Source of the DNA: Microlunatus elymi
GTDB taxonomy: Bacteria; Actinomycetota; Actinomycetes; Propionibacteriales; Propionibacteriaceae
DNA: 64,000 bases
NCBI RefSeq assembly: GCF_007362775.1
Contig: NZ_CP041692.1
Location: 372,001-436,000, forward strand
Reading direction: 5' to 3'
Position 1 is the stretch's first letter. Each line of letters starts with the position of its first letter. Below, in pieces: positions 25,716 to 34,281 of the stretch. The notes under the pieces were generated by a model. That model was given only the letters and a program-made list of their open reading frames with translations, was not told the origin of the DNA and did no database searches. The translations under genes were made by a program, and so were the position numbers.

Positions 25716-27193
25716 GCCCGACACCCTTCACCCGCGGACAAGCCACCGACACCACCCCGGTCCGCGTCCACACCAGCTCGCTACGGGTCGGCCTGGTGTT
25801 CGTCGTCGCGGTCTGGCTGATCCGCCGGCTCGCCGGCCTGGTGATGATCATCGTCCGGACTCCGCTCCTGTTGGCGGCCGCGCTGGTGATCATCGGGCTG
25901 GCCGTGCTGTGGTCGAGGTTCGGCACCTGGCCGGCGGTTGTGGCTGCGGTGCTGCTGGTCGTCGGCTTGGTCGTCTGGCGGCTGCGGTGGCCAGCGTGGT
26001 TCACCCGAACCGTCGGGAACCGGGCCCGCAGCCTGGGCCGTTGGTTCTGGATCTATCGGCGCAGCTGGCAGCCGGCGATGATCACGGCGAACCTGGCCCA
26101 GCATCGCGACGGCACCGAGTACCTGCCGCAGCTGCTCGACGTCACCTCAACCCGGTGGGTGGATCGGGTCCGGGTCCGGCTGCTACCGGGTCAGACCCTC
26201 GATGATTGGGCCGAGATCGCGCATCGGTTGGCGCAAAGCTTCGCCGTCGATGCCTGCCGGGTCCACTCCACCGACCATGTCCAGGTCATCGAAGTCTGGG
26301 CGCTGCATCGTGACCCGCTCACCGACACGGTTGCCCCCACAGATCCGGCGGATCTCGACCTGGACCGGCTCGAGCTTGGCCGGGCGGAGAGCGGTGATCG
26401 GTTCCGGCTCGGGCTGCTCGGTCATCACGTCCTGGTGGTGGGGGCGACCGGCTCGGGCAAAGGGTCGGTGATCTGGTCCATGATCGGCCAACTCGCGCCC
26501 GGCTTGGTCGATGGGTCGGTGCGGTTGTGGGTGATCGATCCCAAAGGCGGGATGGAACTCGCCCCCGGCGAAGCCGTCTTCGACCGCTTCGCCCACGGCA
26601 CCACCGCGACCGATGCCGGTGAGGTTGGGCTATGGGAGGGATCCTTCGCCGGCCTGCTGGACGATGCGGTGGAGGTGATGCGGGACCGGCAGGACCGGCT
26701 CCGCGGCGTCACTCGGTTGCATCAGCCGACACCGGGTGATCCGTTGATTGTGATCATCATCGACGAACTCGCCTCGCTGACCGCCTACGTCAGCGACCGG
26801 AGCATGCGGAAACGGATCGATGCGTCGCTGTCGCTGCTGCTGTCCCAAGGACGCGCGGTCGGCGTCTCGGTGGTGGCCGCGGTGCAGGATCCGCGCAAGG
26901 ACACGATTCCGGTGCGGGATCTGTTCCCGACCCGGATTTGTCTGCGGGTGACCGAACCTGAACACGTCACCCTCGCCCTGGGCGCCGGCACTCGCGCCAA
27001 AGGGGCGCAGGCTGAGCGGATCCGGCACGACCTGCCCGGCGTCGGGTTCGTCCAGGTCGACGGCATCCCCGAACCGACACGGGTCCGGTTCGCTCACATC
27101 ACCGATCCCGACATCGCCGCGATGGTCACCAAGATCACGACTGCGGCTGACCATGACCAACAACTCCATGCGGTCGGCGGGGCAGTCGCATGA
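25712..27193 (+). CDS. FtsK/SpoIIIE-type DNA translocase (TraSA-like)
   Basis: 493 aa. Three or so N-terminal membrane helices (residues 25-95) are followed by a RecA-like motor with Walker A GATGSGKGS (about residue 250), then WVIDPKGGMELAPG, and Walker B LIVIIIDELASLTAY. In AICEs one such protein moves double-stranded DNA from donor to recipient mycelium or cell. There is no gamma domain of chromosomal FtsK. It starts within the previous stop and ends in an ATGA overlap with repSA. It is clearly homologous to the AICE 2 copy at 55787. Confidence 0.92.
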   Translation: MSPTPFTRGQATDTTPVRVHTSSLRVGLVFVVAVWLIRRLAGLVMIIVRTPLLLAAALVIIGLAVLWSRFGTWPAVVAAVLLVVGLVVWRLRWPAWFTRTVGNRARSLGRWFWIYRRSWQPAMITANLAQHRDGTEYLPQLLDVTSTRWVDRVRVRLLPGQTLDDWAEIAHRLAQSFAVDACRVHSTDHVQVIEVWALHRDPLTDTVAPTDPADLDLDRLELGRAESGDRFRLGLLGHHVLVVGATGSGKGSVIWSMIGQLAPGLVDGSVRLWVIDPKGGMELAPGEAVFDRFAHGTTATDAGEVGLWEGSFAGLLDDAVEVMRDRQDRLRGVTRLHQPTPGDPLIVIIIDELASLTAYVSDRSMRKRIDASLSLLLSQGRAVGVSVVAAVQDPRKDTIPVRDLFPTRICLRVTEPEHVTLALGAGTRAKGAQAERIRHDLPGVGFVQVDGIPEPTRVRFAHITDPDIAAMVTKITTAADHDQQLHAVGGAVA

Positions 27194-28725
27194 CCTTGTC
27201 GCCGCTGACCGACATCACCAACGACATGGTCTATGACATGGCGATCGTCGCCAAAGTCTGCGTCCGGCCGTTGCTGCGCCGAGTCCTCGACCGCACCACC
27301 GGCATCGAGGAAGTCGTCCCGATCCCGTGCGGCTCGACCCGCGAGACAGTCTGCCCATCGTGTGCACACAAGGCTCGTGTGCTGCGGATGCAGCAATGCG
27401 CCGAAGGATGGCACCGCAACACCGAACCCGAACAACCACCGACAGCCAACCAAGATCAACACGACGCCGATCAAGATCAACACGAAGATGATCAAGATCA
27501 ACAGGACGAAGATCAAGAGTCGGATCGTCGGGTGCGGTCAACACGTCGCCGGCCGGATGTTGTTGATCTTCCGCGCGTGAAGGCCGATGACCGGACGATC
27601 GGGCGGACGTTCACCAGTCGGGAAGGGCAGGAATACCGGCCGTCGATGTTCCTCACCCTCACCCTGCCCTCCTACGGATCGATCACCGACGGCGTACCCA
27701 CCCAGCCGGCAAGCTACGACTATCGGCGGGCGGCGATGGATGCGTTGCTGTTCCCGAAGCTGGTTGACCGGTTCTGGCAGAACCTGCGGCGCTGTGCCGG
27801 CTACAAGGTGCAGTACTTCGCCGCCGTCGAACCCCAGCAACGGATCGCGCCACACCTGCACGCGGCGATCCGCGGTGCCATCCCCCGCGAGTTGCTGCGC
27901 CAGGTCATCCGGGCCACCTACCTTCAGGTGTGGTGGCCGGCCTGCGACCGACCCGTCTACGTCCACCGAACACCTGTCTGGAATGGAAGCGACTACCTCG
28001 ACCCCGACACCGGCCAACCCCTGCCCAGCTGGGATCAAGCCGTCGACGCCCTGGCCGACGACCCCGACGCCACACCGGCACACGTGATGCGCTTCGGAAC
28101 CCAGGCCGACATACGCGGCATCATCGCCCCGTCCGAGGAAGCCGACCGGGCCATCCGCTACCTGACCAAATACCTCACCAAAGCCATCGCCGAACCCATC
28201 ACCGACACCACCTCAGCTCGGCGGGAAGCGCACATCGGCAGGCTTCATGATCAACTGCGCTGGCTTCCCTGTTCCGAACGTTGCTCGAACTGGCTGCGCT
28301 ACGGCGTCCAACCGCAGAACGCGACCGCCGGCATGCAAGCCGGCCACTGCCCGAGCAAGGCTCACGATCGCGAACACCTCGGCGTCGGCGGCCGCCGCGT
28401 TCTCGTTTCCCGGCAGTGGTCGGGAAAGACCCTGGCCGAACACAAAGCCGACCGGGCGACCGTGGTCCGCGAGACGCTGCATGCGGCCGGGATCGTGCCG
28501 CCCGAGGTCGAGCGACTGTCGGCTGAGGTGAAGGCGCCCGATGGGTTGCCGCGTTACGTGTGGACCGACACCCGACCCGGCAACGCGGGCGAGTATCGCA
28601 AGATCATCTTCGCCGCGATCCAACAGCGCCGCACGTGGCAACAGCAATACGACGCCGCCAAAGCCGCTACGGAGCCTGTGGAAAACCATTCGGCAACCGA
28701 GCAGGAGGGCGGTCCTGCTCCGTAG
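27190..28725 (+). CDS. Rolling-circle replication initiator (RepSA-like)
   Basis: 511 aa. An N-terminal Cys pair (PCGSTRETVCPSCAHKA), the metal-binding HUH-type motif in RIAPHLHAAIRG and a catalytic Tyr in AIRYLTKYLTKAI match RepSA of pSAM2. It nicks the double-strand origin so the excised circle can replicate before transfer. Residues 80-105 are an Asp/Gln-rich run (QDQHEDDQDQQDEDQE) encoded by AAGATCAA iterations, absent in this form from the AICE 2 copy. It overlaps the FtsK stop. Confidence 0.9.
   Translation: MTLSPLTDITNDMVYDMAIVAKVCVRPLLRRVLDRTTGIEEVVPIPCGSTRETVCPSCAHKARVLRMQQCAEGWHRNTEPEQPPTANQDQHDADQDQHEDDQDQQDEDQESDRRVRSTRRRPDVVDLPRVKADDRTIGRTFTSREGQEYRPSMFLTLTLPSYGSITDGVPTQPASYDYRRAAMDALLFPKLVDRFWQNLRRCAGYKVQYFAAVEPQQRIAPHLHAAIRGAIPRELLRQVIRATYLQVWWPACDRPVYVHRTPVWNGSDYLDPDTGQPLPSWDQAVDALADDPDATPAHVMRFGTQADIRGIIAPSEEADRAIRYLTKYLTKAIAEPITDTTSARREAHIGRLHDQLRWLPCSERCSNWLRYGVQPQNATAGMQAGHCPSKAHDREHLGVGGRRVLVSRQWSGKTLAEHKADRATVVRETLHAAGIVPPEVERLSAEVKAPDGLPRYVWTDTRPGNAGEYRKIIFAAIQQRRTWQQQYDAAKAATEPVENHSATEQEGGPAP
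27452..27517. repeat. AAGATCAA iterations inside repSA
   Basis: AAGATCAA at 27452, 27473, 27494 and 27510, encoding an Asp/Gln-rich linker. It is the reverse complement of TTGATCTT seen elsewhere in the window. Confidence 0.8.
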
Positions 28726-28800
28726 GGCTCGGGTCTCCTGCAAACACCGATGGCTCGTGTTCACGATGCCGTCGCCACACCTGAGGAAGGGATGTTGATC

Positions 28801-28995
28801 ATGAAAGAGCGAGTGATTGTCCCCGTCCTGTACAGCGTGGACGAGGCGTGCGAGGCGCTGCGCTTGAGCCGGTCCGCGATCTATGAGCTGATCCGGTCCG
28901 GTCGCCTGCGCTCGATCAAAGAAGGGCGCCGGCGGCTGGTCCCGGTCGCTGCACTTCAGGAGTACGTGGCGGCCTTCGATGAGGATGCAGCGTGA
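28801..28995 (+). CDS. xis: Excisionase (MerR-like HTH)
   Basis: 64 aa from the ATG at 28801, 10 nt after GGAAGGG. A single winged HTH of the excisionase/DNA-binding-17 type (YSVDEACEALRLSRSAIYEL, IRSGRLRSIKEGRRRLVP). It should bend DNA at the attachment sites and drive excision by the integrase, whose start overlaps its stop (GTGA). Confidence 0.88.
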   Translation: MKERVIVPVLYSVDEACEALRLSRSAIYELIRSGRLRSIKEGRRRLVPVAALQEYVAAFDEDAA

Positions 28996-30158
28996 GGCCT
29001 ACGCGACGTGTGCGCGGTGAGGGCGGCTTGCGTTGGCAGGAGGGGCGACAACGCTGGATCGCTGAGCAGACCGTTGGCTATGACGGCCGCGGGAAGCGCA
29101 TCGTTCGGTCAGGCTCGGGCAAGACAGAAACGGCCGCGCTTCGTGCGTTGCGCGACCGTGTCCGGGAGTACGAATCCGGTCTGTTGCTGGAAGGGCGTCG
29201 GGTCACGGTCGGCCAGGTGGTGGAGGACTGGCTGAAGTTCGATCGGTCGAACGTGAGCGAGAAGACGCGGCAGGGCGACGAGGAGAAATACCGGCTGCAC
29301 ATCAAGCCATATCTGGGCGCCCGCCGGCTCAAGGATCTGCGGCCGGATGAGGTTGACCGTTGGCTGCTGGACCTCTCGTCGGAGTTGGCCTCCTCGACGC
29401 TGAAGCAGGTTCTATCCGTGCTGCGGCGCTCGGTGAATCGGGCGGTCAAGGTGCGGCTGGTGGATCGCAACGTTGTTGACCTCTGTCAGGCGCCGAAGGG
29501 TCGTCCGGGCCGGCCGTCGAAATCCCTGACGCTGCAACAGGCGTCGGATCTGTTGGTCCGGACTCGCGAGCAAGAGATGCACGCCTACATCGTGGTGTCG
29601 CTGTTGACCGGGCTTCGTCCGGAGGAAGTCCGCGCGCTCCGGTGGGATCGAGTGCATCTCGATGCGGAGGTGCCATTTGTCGAGGTTTGGCGGTCGGTAC
29701 GCGTCGGTGGTGATGTGAAAACCGCAAAGTCGCGACGGACTTTGGCGATAGCCGGCTACGTGGTCCAGGTCCTCGAGGAGCACCGCGAACGTCAGGCCGT
29801 GAAGGCTGCTCGGAGTGACTGGCAGGACAACGGCCTGGTCTTCCCATCCGAGGTCGGGACTGAGCAGGACGCGCACAACGTCCGCCGGAAGTTCCGCGAT
29901 GCGCTGAAGCAGGTTCCCGGGATCGTGCACACCGAGTGGGCTCCGTACGAGCTGCGGCACTCGTTCGTCTCGATTCTGTCGGAGCACGGGCTGCCGATCG
30001 AGGAGATCTCGCGATTGATGGGCCACAGCGGTACGGCGGTCACCGAGCTGGTTTATCGCCACGAGTTGCGGCCGGTGCTGGAGTCCGGGGCGACCGTGAT
30101 GGATTCGGTGTTTGGCCTGGTCACGAAGGAAAACGGGACTGACGACGATGCAGCGTAG
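28992..30158 (+). CDS. int: Tyrosine integrase of AICE 1
   Basis: 388 aa. An N-terminal AP2-like arm-binding region, a SAM-like core-binding domain (about 70-160) and a catalytic domain with Arg in LLTGLRPEEVRAL, H-x-x-R in PYELRHSFVSIL, then HSGTAVTELVYRH with the nucleophile Tyr. It should recombine attP with the tRNA-Ala site. It lies 90 nt from the attachment site at 30248 with its arm-type repeats in between. It differs strongly from the AICE 2 integrase although both use the same tRNA. Confidence 0.94.
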   Translation: MRPTRRVRGEGGLRWQEGRQRWIAEQTVGYDGRGKRIVRSGSGKTETAALRALRDRVREYESGLLLEGRRVTVGQVVEDWLKFDRSNVSEKTRQGDEEKYRLHIKPYLGARRLKDLRPDEVDRWLLDLSSELASSTLKQVLSVLRRSVNRAVKVRLVDRNVVDLCQAPKGRPGRPSKSLTLQQASDLLVRTREQEMHAYIVVSLLTGLRPEEVRALRWDRVHLDAEVPFVEVWRSVRVGGDVKTAKSRRTLAIAGYVVQVLEEHRERQAVKAARSDWQDNGLVFPSEVGTEQDAHNVRRKFRDALKQVPGIVHTEWAPYELRHSFVSILSEHGLPIEEISRLMGHSGTAVTELVYRHELRPVLESGATVMDSVFGLVTKENGTDDDAA

Positions 30159-30167
30159 AGCTTGCGC

Positions 30168-30189
30168 TTGTCAGGCAGTTTGTCAGGCA
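30168..30189. repeat. Integrase arm-type repeats, AICE 1 right arm
   Basis: TTGTCAGGCA at 30168-30177 and 30180-30189, same 12-nt phasing as at 13378-13399. In the excised circle the two pairs would flank the core on both sides. Confidence 0.7.
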
Positions 30190-30247
30190 GAGCCACTTTT
30201 CGGGGATCGCCGCGTCGGGCGGTTTTGCGTTTGCCCTAGTCAGAGTG

Positions 30248-30291
30248 GGTGGAGCCAAGGGGACTCGAACCCCTAACCCCCTGCTTGCAAA
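30248..30291. repeat. Attachment site copy 2 (AICE 1/AICE 2 junction)
   Basis: The 44-nt core with one mismatch (GAGCC for GAGCT) to copies 1 and 3. It is the shared boundary of the two elements. Sequence after GCTTGCAAA is not tRNA. Confidence 0.9.
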
Positions 30292-30776
30292 GTCCCGGGG
30301 GCACGCGCGTTACGCGGTGCTGAGCGCACCCCTGGAACAGCGTTGCTCGCCTAGCAACGGTCAATTTCACTCTTACTGCTGCAGTTCGCTGCTGCACATT
30401 CACCGTTGCGGCCGTCGTGGGCGACTCGGTGAACAGCAGTCGCCAGATCTGGACTCGCAGCGTGTCAATCCTGAACGTTCGCTGAGTTCGATGGGAGCGT
30501 TCTGGGCAACGTTTCGGACGTTCCCTTCACCCGGAGGCGCGCGTGAGCCCACAGCCGGTCGGGGCGGTTTGCCCGTCGGCGCGCTGGCGCGCTCTTGCTC
30601 CGGGTCGCCGGGAACCCGTCCCGTTTTGGGCATCCGACTCGGGGGAGTTGGTGGATGTCTTTCGGCCGCGCCTGTTCTGGGCCGCGGCGATATTCCCTGG
30701 TTCGACGCGCGTTGTCGCGTCTCTGCCGCATGCCGTTCGGCTGCGGTTTCCTTCTCTCCCCCGGAGGTAGTTCGTC
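30292..30776. other. Left end of AICE 2 upstream of the T4SS genes
   Basis: No convincing gene. It holds the arm-type repeats and probably the promoter of the secretion operon. An open frame from a GTG at 30543 has a GGAGG in front but a composition unlike a protein, and I do not call it. Confidence 0.4.
30376..30396. repeat. Integrase arm-type repeats, AICE 2 left arm
   Basis: CTGCTGCA at 30376-30383 and 30389-30396. An almost identical block lies at 60376-60396 beside the right end, with the same 13-nt phasing. The wording differs from the AICE 1 arms, fitting a different integrase. Confidence 0.65.
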
Positions 30777-31004
30777 ATGTTCGATGAAGGCAAGATCCAG
30801 ACCCTGCTGCTGGCGGTTTTCGGCCTGGTGGTGATCGCGGTTGGTATCGCGATCGCGGCGGGTGCGAAACGGGCCCAGTATTCGGAAACGGCGCGGGTCG
30901 GGTTCAACACGATGGTGTCGATCGTGATCGTGGCGGTCGGCTTGGGGGCTGTCGGGGTGGCCGCGTTCGGCGGCAAGGTGCTCGACGCGCTGGGCATCAA
31001 CTGA
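30777..31004 (+). CDS. Small two-helix protein (VirB2/TrbC pilin-like position)
   Basis: 75 aa with two hydrophobic helices (LLLAVFGLVVIAVGIAIA and MVSIVIVAVGLGAVGVAAFG) separated by a charged loop KRAQYSETARVG, the general shape of VirB2/TrbC-type proteins. A GGAGG lies before the ATG. It is the first gene of the secretion-like operon. The pilin-like role is inferred from size, topology and position in front of VirB3/VirB4-like genes. Confidence 0.65.
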   Translation: MFDEGKIQTLLLAVFGLVVIAVGIAIAAGAKRAQYSETARVGFNTMVSIVIVAVGLGAVGVAAFGGKVLDALGIN

Positions 31005-31020
31005 TCTGCGGTGATCGGTG

Positions 31021-31476
31021 ATGCCGGAATTGCGTACCGATGACGGTCCGCGGAAGTTGCGGGCGGTCTGGCTGGGTCCGAAAGGTGCGACGTTGCCGTT
31101 TGAGTGGACCTATGTCCAGTGGGCGGTGACGTTGTTGATGATCCCGGTTGGCGTGGTGTTGGTCGCCGGGATCGTCGCCGGCGGTGGCTTGTTGATCTTG
31201 GGTCATTTGCCGTGGTTTACCTGGTGGTTCGGCCTGATCTACGGCGGGCCGGCCGGGGTGTGGGTGGCGGTCCGGTTGATGCGCGGGGTGAGTTTCGATG
31301 AACCGCTCCGGTTCAAGCTCACCACGCTGCCCCAGGAGTGGGGCCGGCAGTCGCGGATGCGAGCCGAGACCACCATCCGGTGGCAGATGCCGTGGCCGCC
31401 GGTGCGTGAGCTGCCGCCGACGGCGCTCGAACTCCCCGACGACTCCCTAGGCCCGCCCGATTCCGATGAGGAGTAA
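31021..31476 (+). CDS. VirB3/PrgI-like membrane protein
   Basis: 151 aa from the ATG at 31021 (GTG at 31018 is possible). Two adjacent hydrophobic helices (about 35-85) follow a short N-terminus; the C-terminal 60 residues are soluble (KLTTLPQEWGRQSRMRAE). Such small two-helix proteins directly before the VirB4 ATPase are typical of Gram-positive type IV secretion operons. Identification rests on topology and context. Confidence 0.55.
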   Translation: MPELRTDDGPRKLRAVWLGPKGATLPFEWTYVQWAVTLLMIPVGVVLVAGIVAGGGLLILGHLPWFTWWFGLIYGGPAGVWVAVRLMRGVSFDEPLRFKLTTLPQEWGRQSRMRAETTIRWQMPWPPVRELPPTALELPDDSLGPPDSDEE

Positions 31477-31479
31477 CTG

Positions 31480-34281
31480 ATGATGTTCAAACGCAAGGTT
31501 GTTGAGCAAGATCAACAACAGCAGTCGGATGAGCAGCCGGCCAGTGGTGCACGGATGGTGCATCCGGGCCGTGCAGCTGAGGGGTGGTTGCGGCGGCATC
31601 TGACGTCGCGCCGCGAGGTCACGTTTCCGTTGGCGACACGCGAGATCGCCGGGCCGTTGCAGTTCACGCGCGGCGGGGTGTTCGCCTGGTTCATGTTGGA
31701 AGGGCAGGCGTGGGACTTCCGCACCCTGGATGAGCGGCGCCGCCTGTGGGATCAGCAGACCTTCCGGTACGGGCAGTTGGCGGCGTCGCGTCCGGAGGGC
31801 CGGCCGATCCGGTTGCGGTTGTCGACGCGGCCGTATCCGTCGTTTGAGTACGCCCGCAGCCTGGATGAGCAGACGCCGGATCCGTTGCCGCAGGTAGAGG
31901 GCGGCGAATCCTGGGACGACTACCTCGGCCATGCCCAACGCCGGCTGCAATCCACCGGACTGGATCAGAAGATCACCGCCCTCGGCGTCTGGATCGCGCC
32001 GACCCCGAAACCCGCCGTCCGTGAGGAACTCGTGTCGGGTGCGGTGGCGCCGTCGCGGGAGGCGTTGGCGATCATCGAGCAGATCCTGCAGATCGAGAAG
32101 ATCGTTTCCGGCCCGGGGTTTGACGGCTGCCGGGCGACCGGCCGGGAGATGGCGTTCCTGATGCACCGGTCGCTGTCGATGGGCGTGCCGGCACCGGTGC
32201 ACGCCGGGGTGGGCGGCGAACGGTGGGATGTCGAGGATCTGGCCGAGTTCACCGAACGGCGGGCCTGGTTGTGTGAGCCGTACGCGTCGTCGGTGCAGGT
32301 CATCTCCGAGGTCCGCGGCACCCAAGTGTCGAGGTCGGCGGCGGTGTTGACGATGGGGGTGATGCCGGATCGGACCTGGCCCGAAGACGGGAAGGATCCG
32401 TGGATGGTGGCCTCGAACCGGCTCGGCTTCCCGGTCGAGTGGTCCCTATCGGGGACGTTGTTGTCGGCGAAGACGTTGTCGAAGGCGATCGAGTTCGAAC
32501 AGAACCGGGCCTCCGGCATCGCCTCCCACTACGACGAACACCGGATGGCGCCACCTCCGTCGGTGGGTCGGGCGATCCGTGCTGCGGCCGGGAATCTGGA
32601 CGAGGTCACCGAGGGCGATTCACGGACCGCGGCACGGTTCTTGGGCACGGTCCGGCTGGCCGTGTACGGGGCCAGCGAGGATGAGGCGTTGAAACGCGCC
32701 CGCGATGTCGTTGATCTGTATGGGGAGCGGTTGAACATGCCGCTGCATCATGCCCGCGGGCAAGCCCGCGCGCTGCGCGAATTCATCCCCGGCGAACCTC
32801 GCGCCGCGCACGGATACGAGCGACGGATGCCGGTCCGCTATCTCGCCTCCGCGTTGCCGAACGTGGACAGTGCCCTGGGCACCCCGACCGGGCCGTATCT
32901 GGGGTACGGGATCGGCTCGGCCCGACGGGCGTCCCGGTTCGACATGCACTACGGGCCGGAGGTGCTACAAACACCGGGTCTGTTTCCGATCGTCGCTGAG
33001 CCGGGCGGCGGGAAGAGTGTGTTGATCGGCACCCTGGCCTACAACGCGGTCCGGGCCGGGCAGCCGACGATCATCTTCGACCCGTCCGGACCGCTCGCGC
33101 GCCTGTGTGAGTTGCCGGAGTTGGCGCCGTTCTCGCGGGTGTTGGATTTGACCGCGTCTCGGGCGGGGACGTTGTCGCCGTATCAGCTGGTGCCCGAACC
33201 GACACGCGATGCCTTCACCAACGATGGCGGCGCGTTGAATGAGGTCGAGTTCGAACGGGCGGTCCGGCGGGCGGTGGCCGAGCGGCAGCAGTTGATGTTC
33301 GACGTGCTGCGGATGTGGCTGCCGTCCTCGACCCTGCGCCATCCGGGCACCGATGTGATGCTCCGCGACGCGCTGCGCAAGGTGGCCGAACGGGTGAAGA
33401 AACGCGGACTGCGCGACACCCGGACCAATCCGCGCTGGATCATCGAAGAACTCGAGCAGCTCGCCGACACCGCCAATGAGGCGTCGAAGGACCTGGCCCA
33501 CCAGTTGGTGGAGGAACTCCGCGCGGCCTCGGAGTTCCCGCTGGGTGAGTTGATCATGCCGCCCCACCGGGCCCCGATCGACGACGAACAAATCGAAGAC
33601 AAAACCCTCGTCGTGGTCACCATGCCCGGCCTGGCGCCGCCACCCGAGTCGGTGGAGCGGGAGTTCTGGGGATCGGAAGAGCGCTACACCCAACCCCTGC
33701 TGCATCTGGCGGCGTTCTTCGCCTCCAAGTTCATCTACGGCCGACCCCGCGACGTACGTAAGAACGTGTTTCTGGATGAGAACCATCTGATGGGCCAGTG
33801 GGGATCCGGTCGAGCGTTCTTCGTGAGACTGTCGCGGGACTCGCGGAAGTGGAACACCGCAATTGGCGCAGCCTCGCAGCATCCTGCCGATCATTTGTCG
33901 ATCGGCCGGATGGACGCGCTGATGGGCTCGGCGTTCGTCGGCCGGCTGACCAAGGATGCGACCGCGGTCGAGGCGTGCAAGCTGATCCAATGCCCGGAGG
34001 ACTACGCCCCGGTCATCCAAGCACTCTCCCCGAAGCCCCGTGAGGGTGAGACCACGGCCGAGACCGGCGAGTTCGTCTGGCTCGACCCGCTCGGTCGGCT
34101 GGGCAAGATCCGCATCGACCTGGACTGGCACCCCGCGCTCCGGGCAGCCCTGCAGACCACACCCGGCCGAGTACGGGGAACCGGGCCAGTGGAGCCGCAG
34201 CCGACCCCGTTCATCGACCCCGACCTCTTCGAGTACGTGCCCCACATCCCGATCGAGGACACCGTGGAGGCGGCAGCATGA
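31480..34281 (+). CDS. VirB4-like conjugation ATPase
   Basis: 933 aa. The N-terminal 450 residues are the non-motor part. Walker A is AEPGGGKSVLIG (about residue 505) and Walker B KNVFLDENHLMG (about 765), followed by an arginine-rich stretch (FVRLSRDSRKWN) as in VirB4/TraE proteins. It powers assembly of the mating channel at the membrane. It starts 4 nt after the previous gene and its stop overlaps the next start (ATGA). This is a different motor from the FtsK-type translocase at 55787, so the element has both kinds. Confidence 0.88.
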   Translation: MMFKRKVVEQDQQQQSDEQPASGARMVHPGRAAEGWLRRHLTSRREVTFPLATREIAGPLQFTRGGVFAWFMLEGQAWDFRTLDERRRLWDQQTFRYGQLAASRPEGRPIRLRLSTRPYPSFEYARSLDEQTPDPLPQVEGGESWDDYLGHAQRRLQSTGLDQKITALGVWIAPTPKPAVREELVSGAVAPSREALAIIEQILQIEKIVSGPGFDGCRATGREMAFLMHRSLSMGVPAPVHAGVGGERWDVEDLAEFTERRAWLCEPYASSVQVISEVRGTQVSRSAAVLTMGVMPDRTWPEDGKDPWMVASNRLGFPVEWSLSGTLLSAKTLSKAIEFEQNRASGIASHYDEHRMAPPPSVGRAIRAAAGNLDEVTEGDSRTAARFLGTVRLAVYGASEDEALKRARDVVDLYGERLNMPLHHARGQARALREFIPGEPRAAHGYERRMPVRYLASALPNVDSALGTPTGPYLGYGIGSARRASRFDMHYGPEVLQTPGLFPIVAEPGGGKSVLIGTLAYNAVRAGQPTIIFDPSGPLARLCELPELAPFSRVLDLTASRAGTLSPYQLVPEPTRDAFTNDGGALNEVEFERAVRRAVAERQQLMFDVLRMWLPSSTLRHPGTDVMLRDALRKVAERVKKRGLRDTRTNPRWIIEELEQLADTANEASKDLAHQLVEELRAASEFPLGELIMPPHRAPIDDEQIEDKTLVVVTMPGLAPPPESVEREFWGSEERYTQPLLHLAAFFASKFIYGRPRDVRKNVFLDENHLMGQWGSGRAFFVRLSRDSRKWNTAIGAASQHPADHLSIGRMDALMGSAFVGRLTKDATAVEACKLIQCPEDYAPVIQALSPKPREGETTAETGEFVWLDPLGRLGKIRIDLDWHPALRAALQTTPGRVRGTGPVEPQPTPFIDPDLFEYVPHIPIEDTVEAAA

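Larger units (their letters stand above)
13250..30291. mobile_element. AICE 1 (integrative element at tRNA-Ala)
   Basis: About 17 kb, bounded by two 44-nt copies of the tRNA-Ala 3' half (13250 and 30248). The backbone at the right end is a GntR regulator, three small genes, FtsK/TraSA, RepSA, Xis and Int, in the pSAM2/AICE order and all on the plus strand except GntR. The cargo on the left is a membrane protein, an IS21-family element, an Rhs protein with a partner, and Nudix genes, one hit by an IS3-family element. The integrase lies next to the right attachment site and arm-type repeats lie inside both ends. Confidence 0.88.
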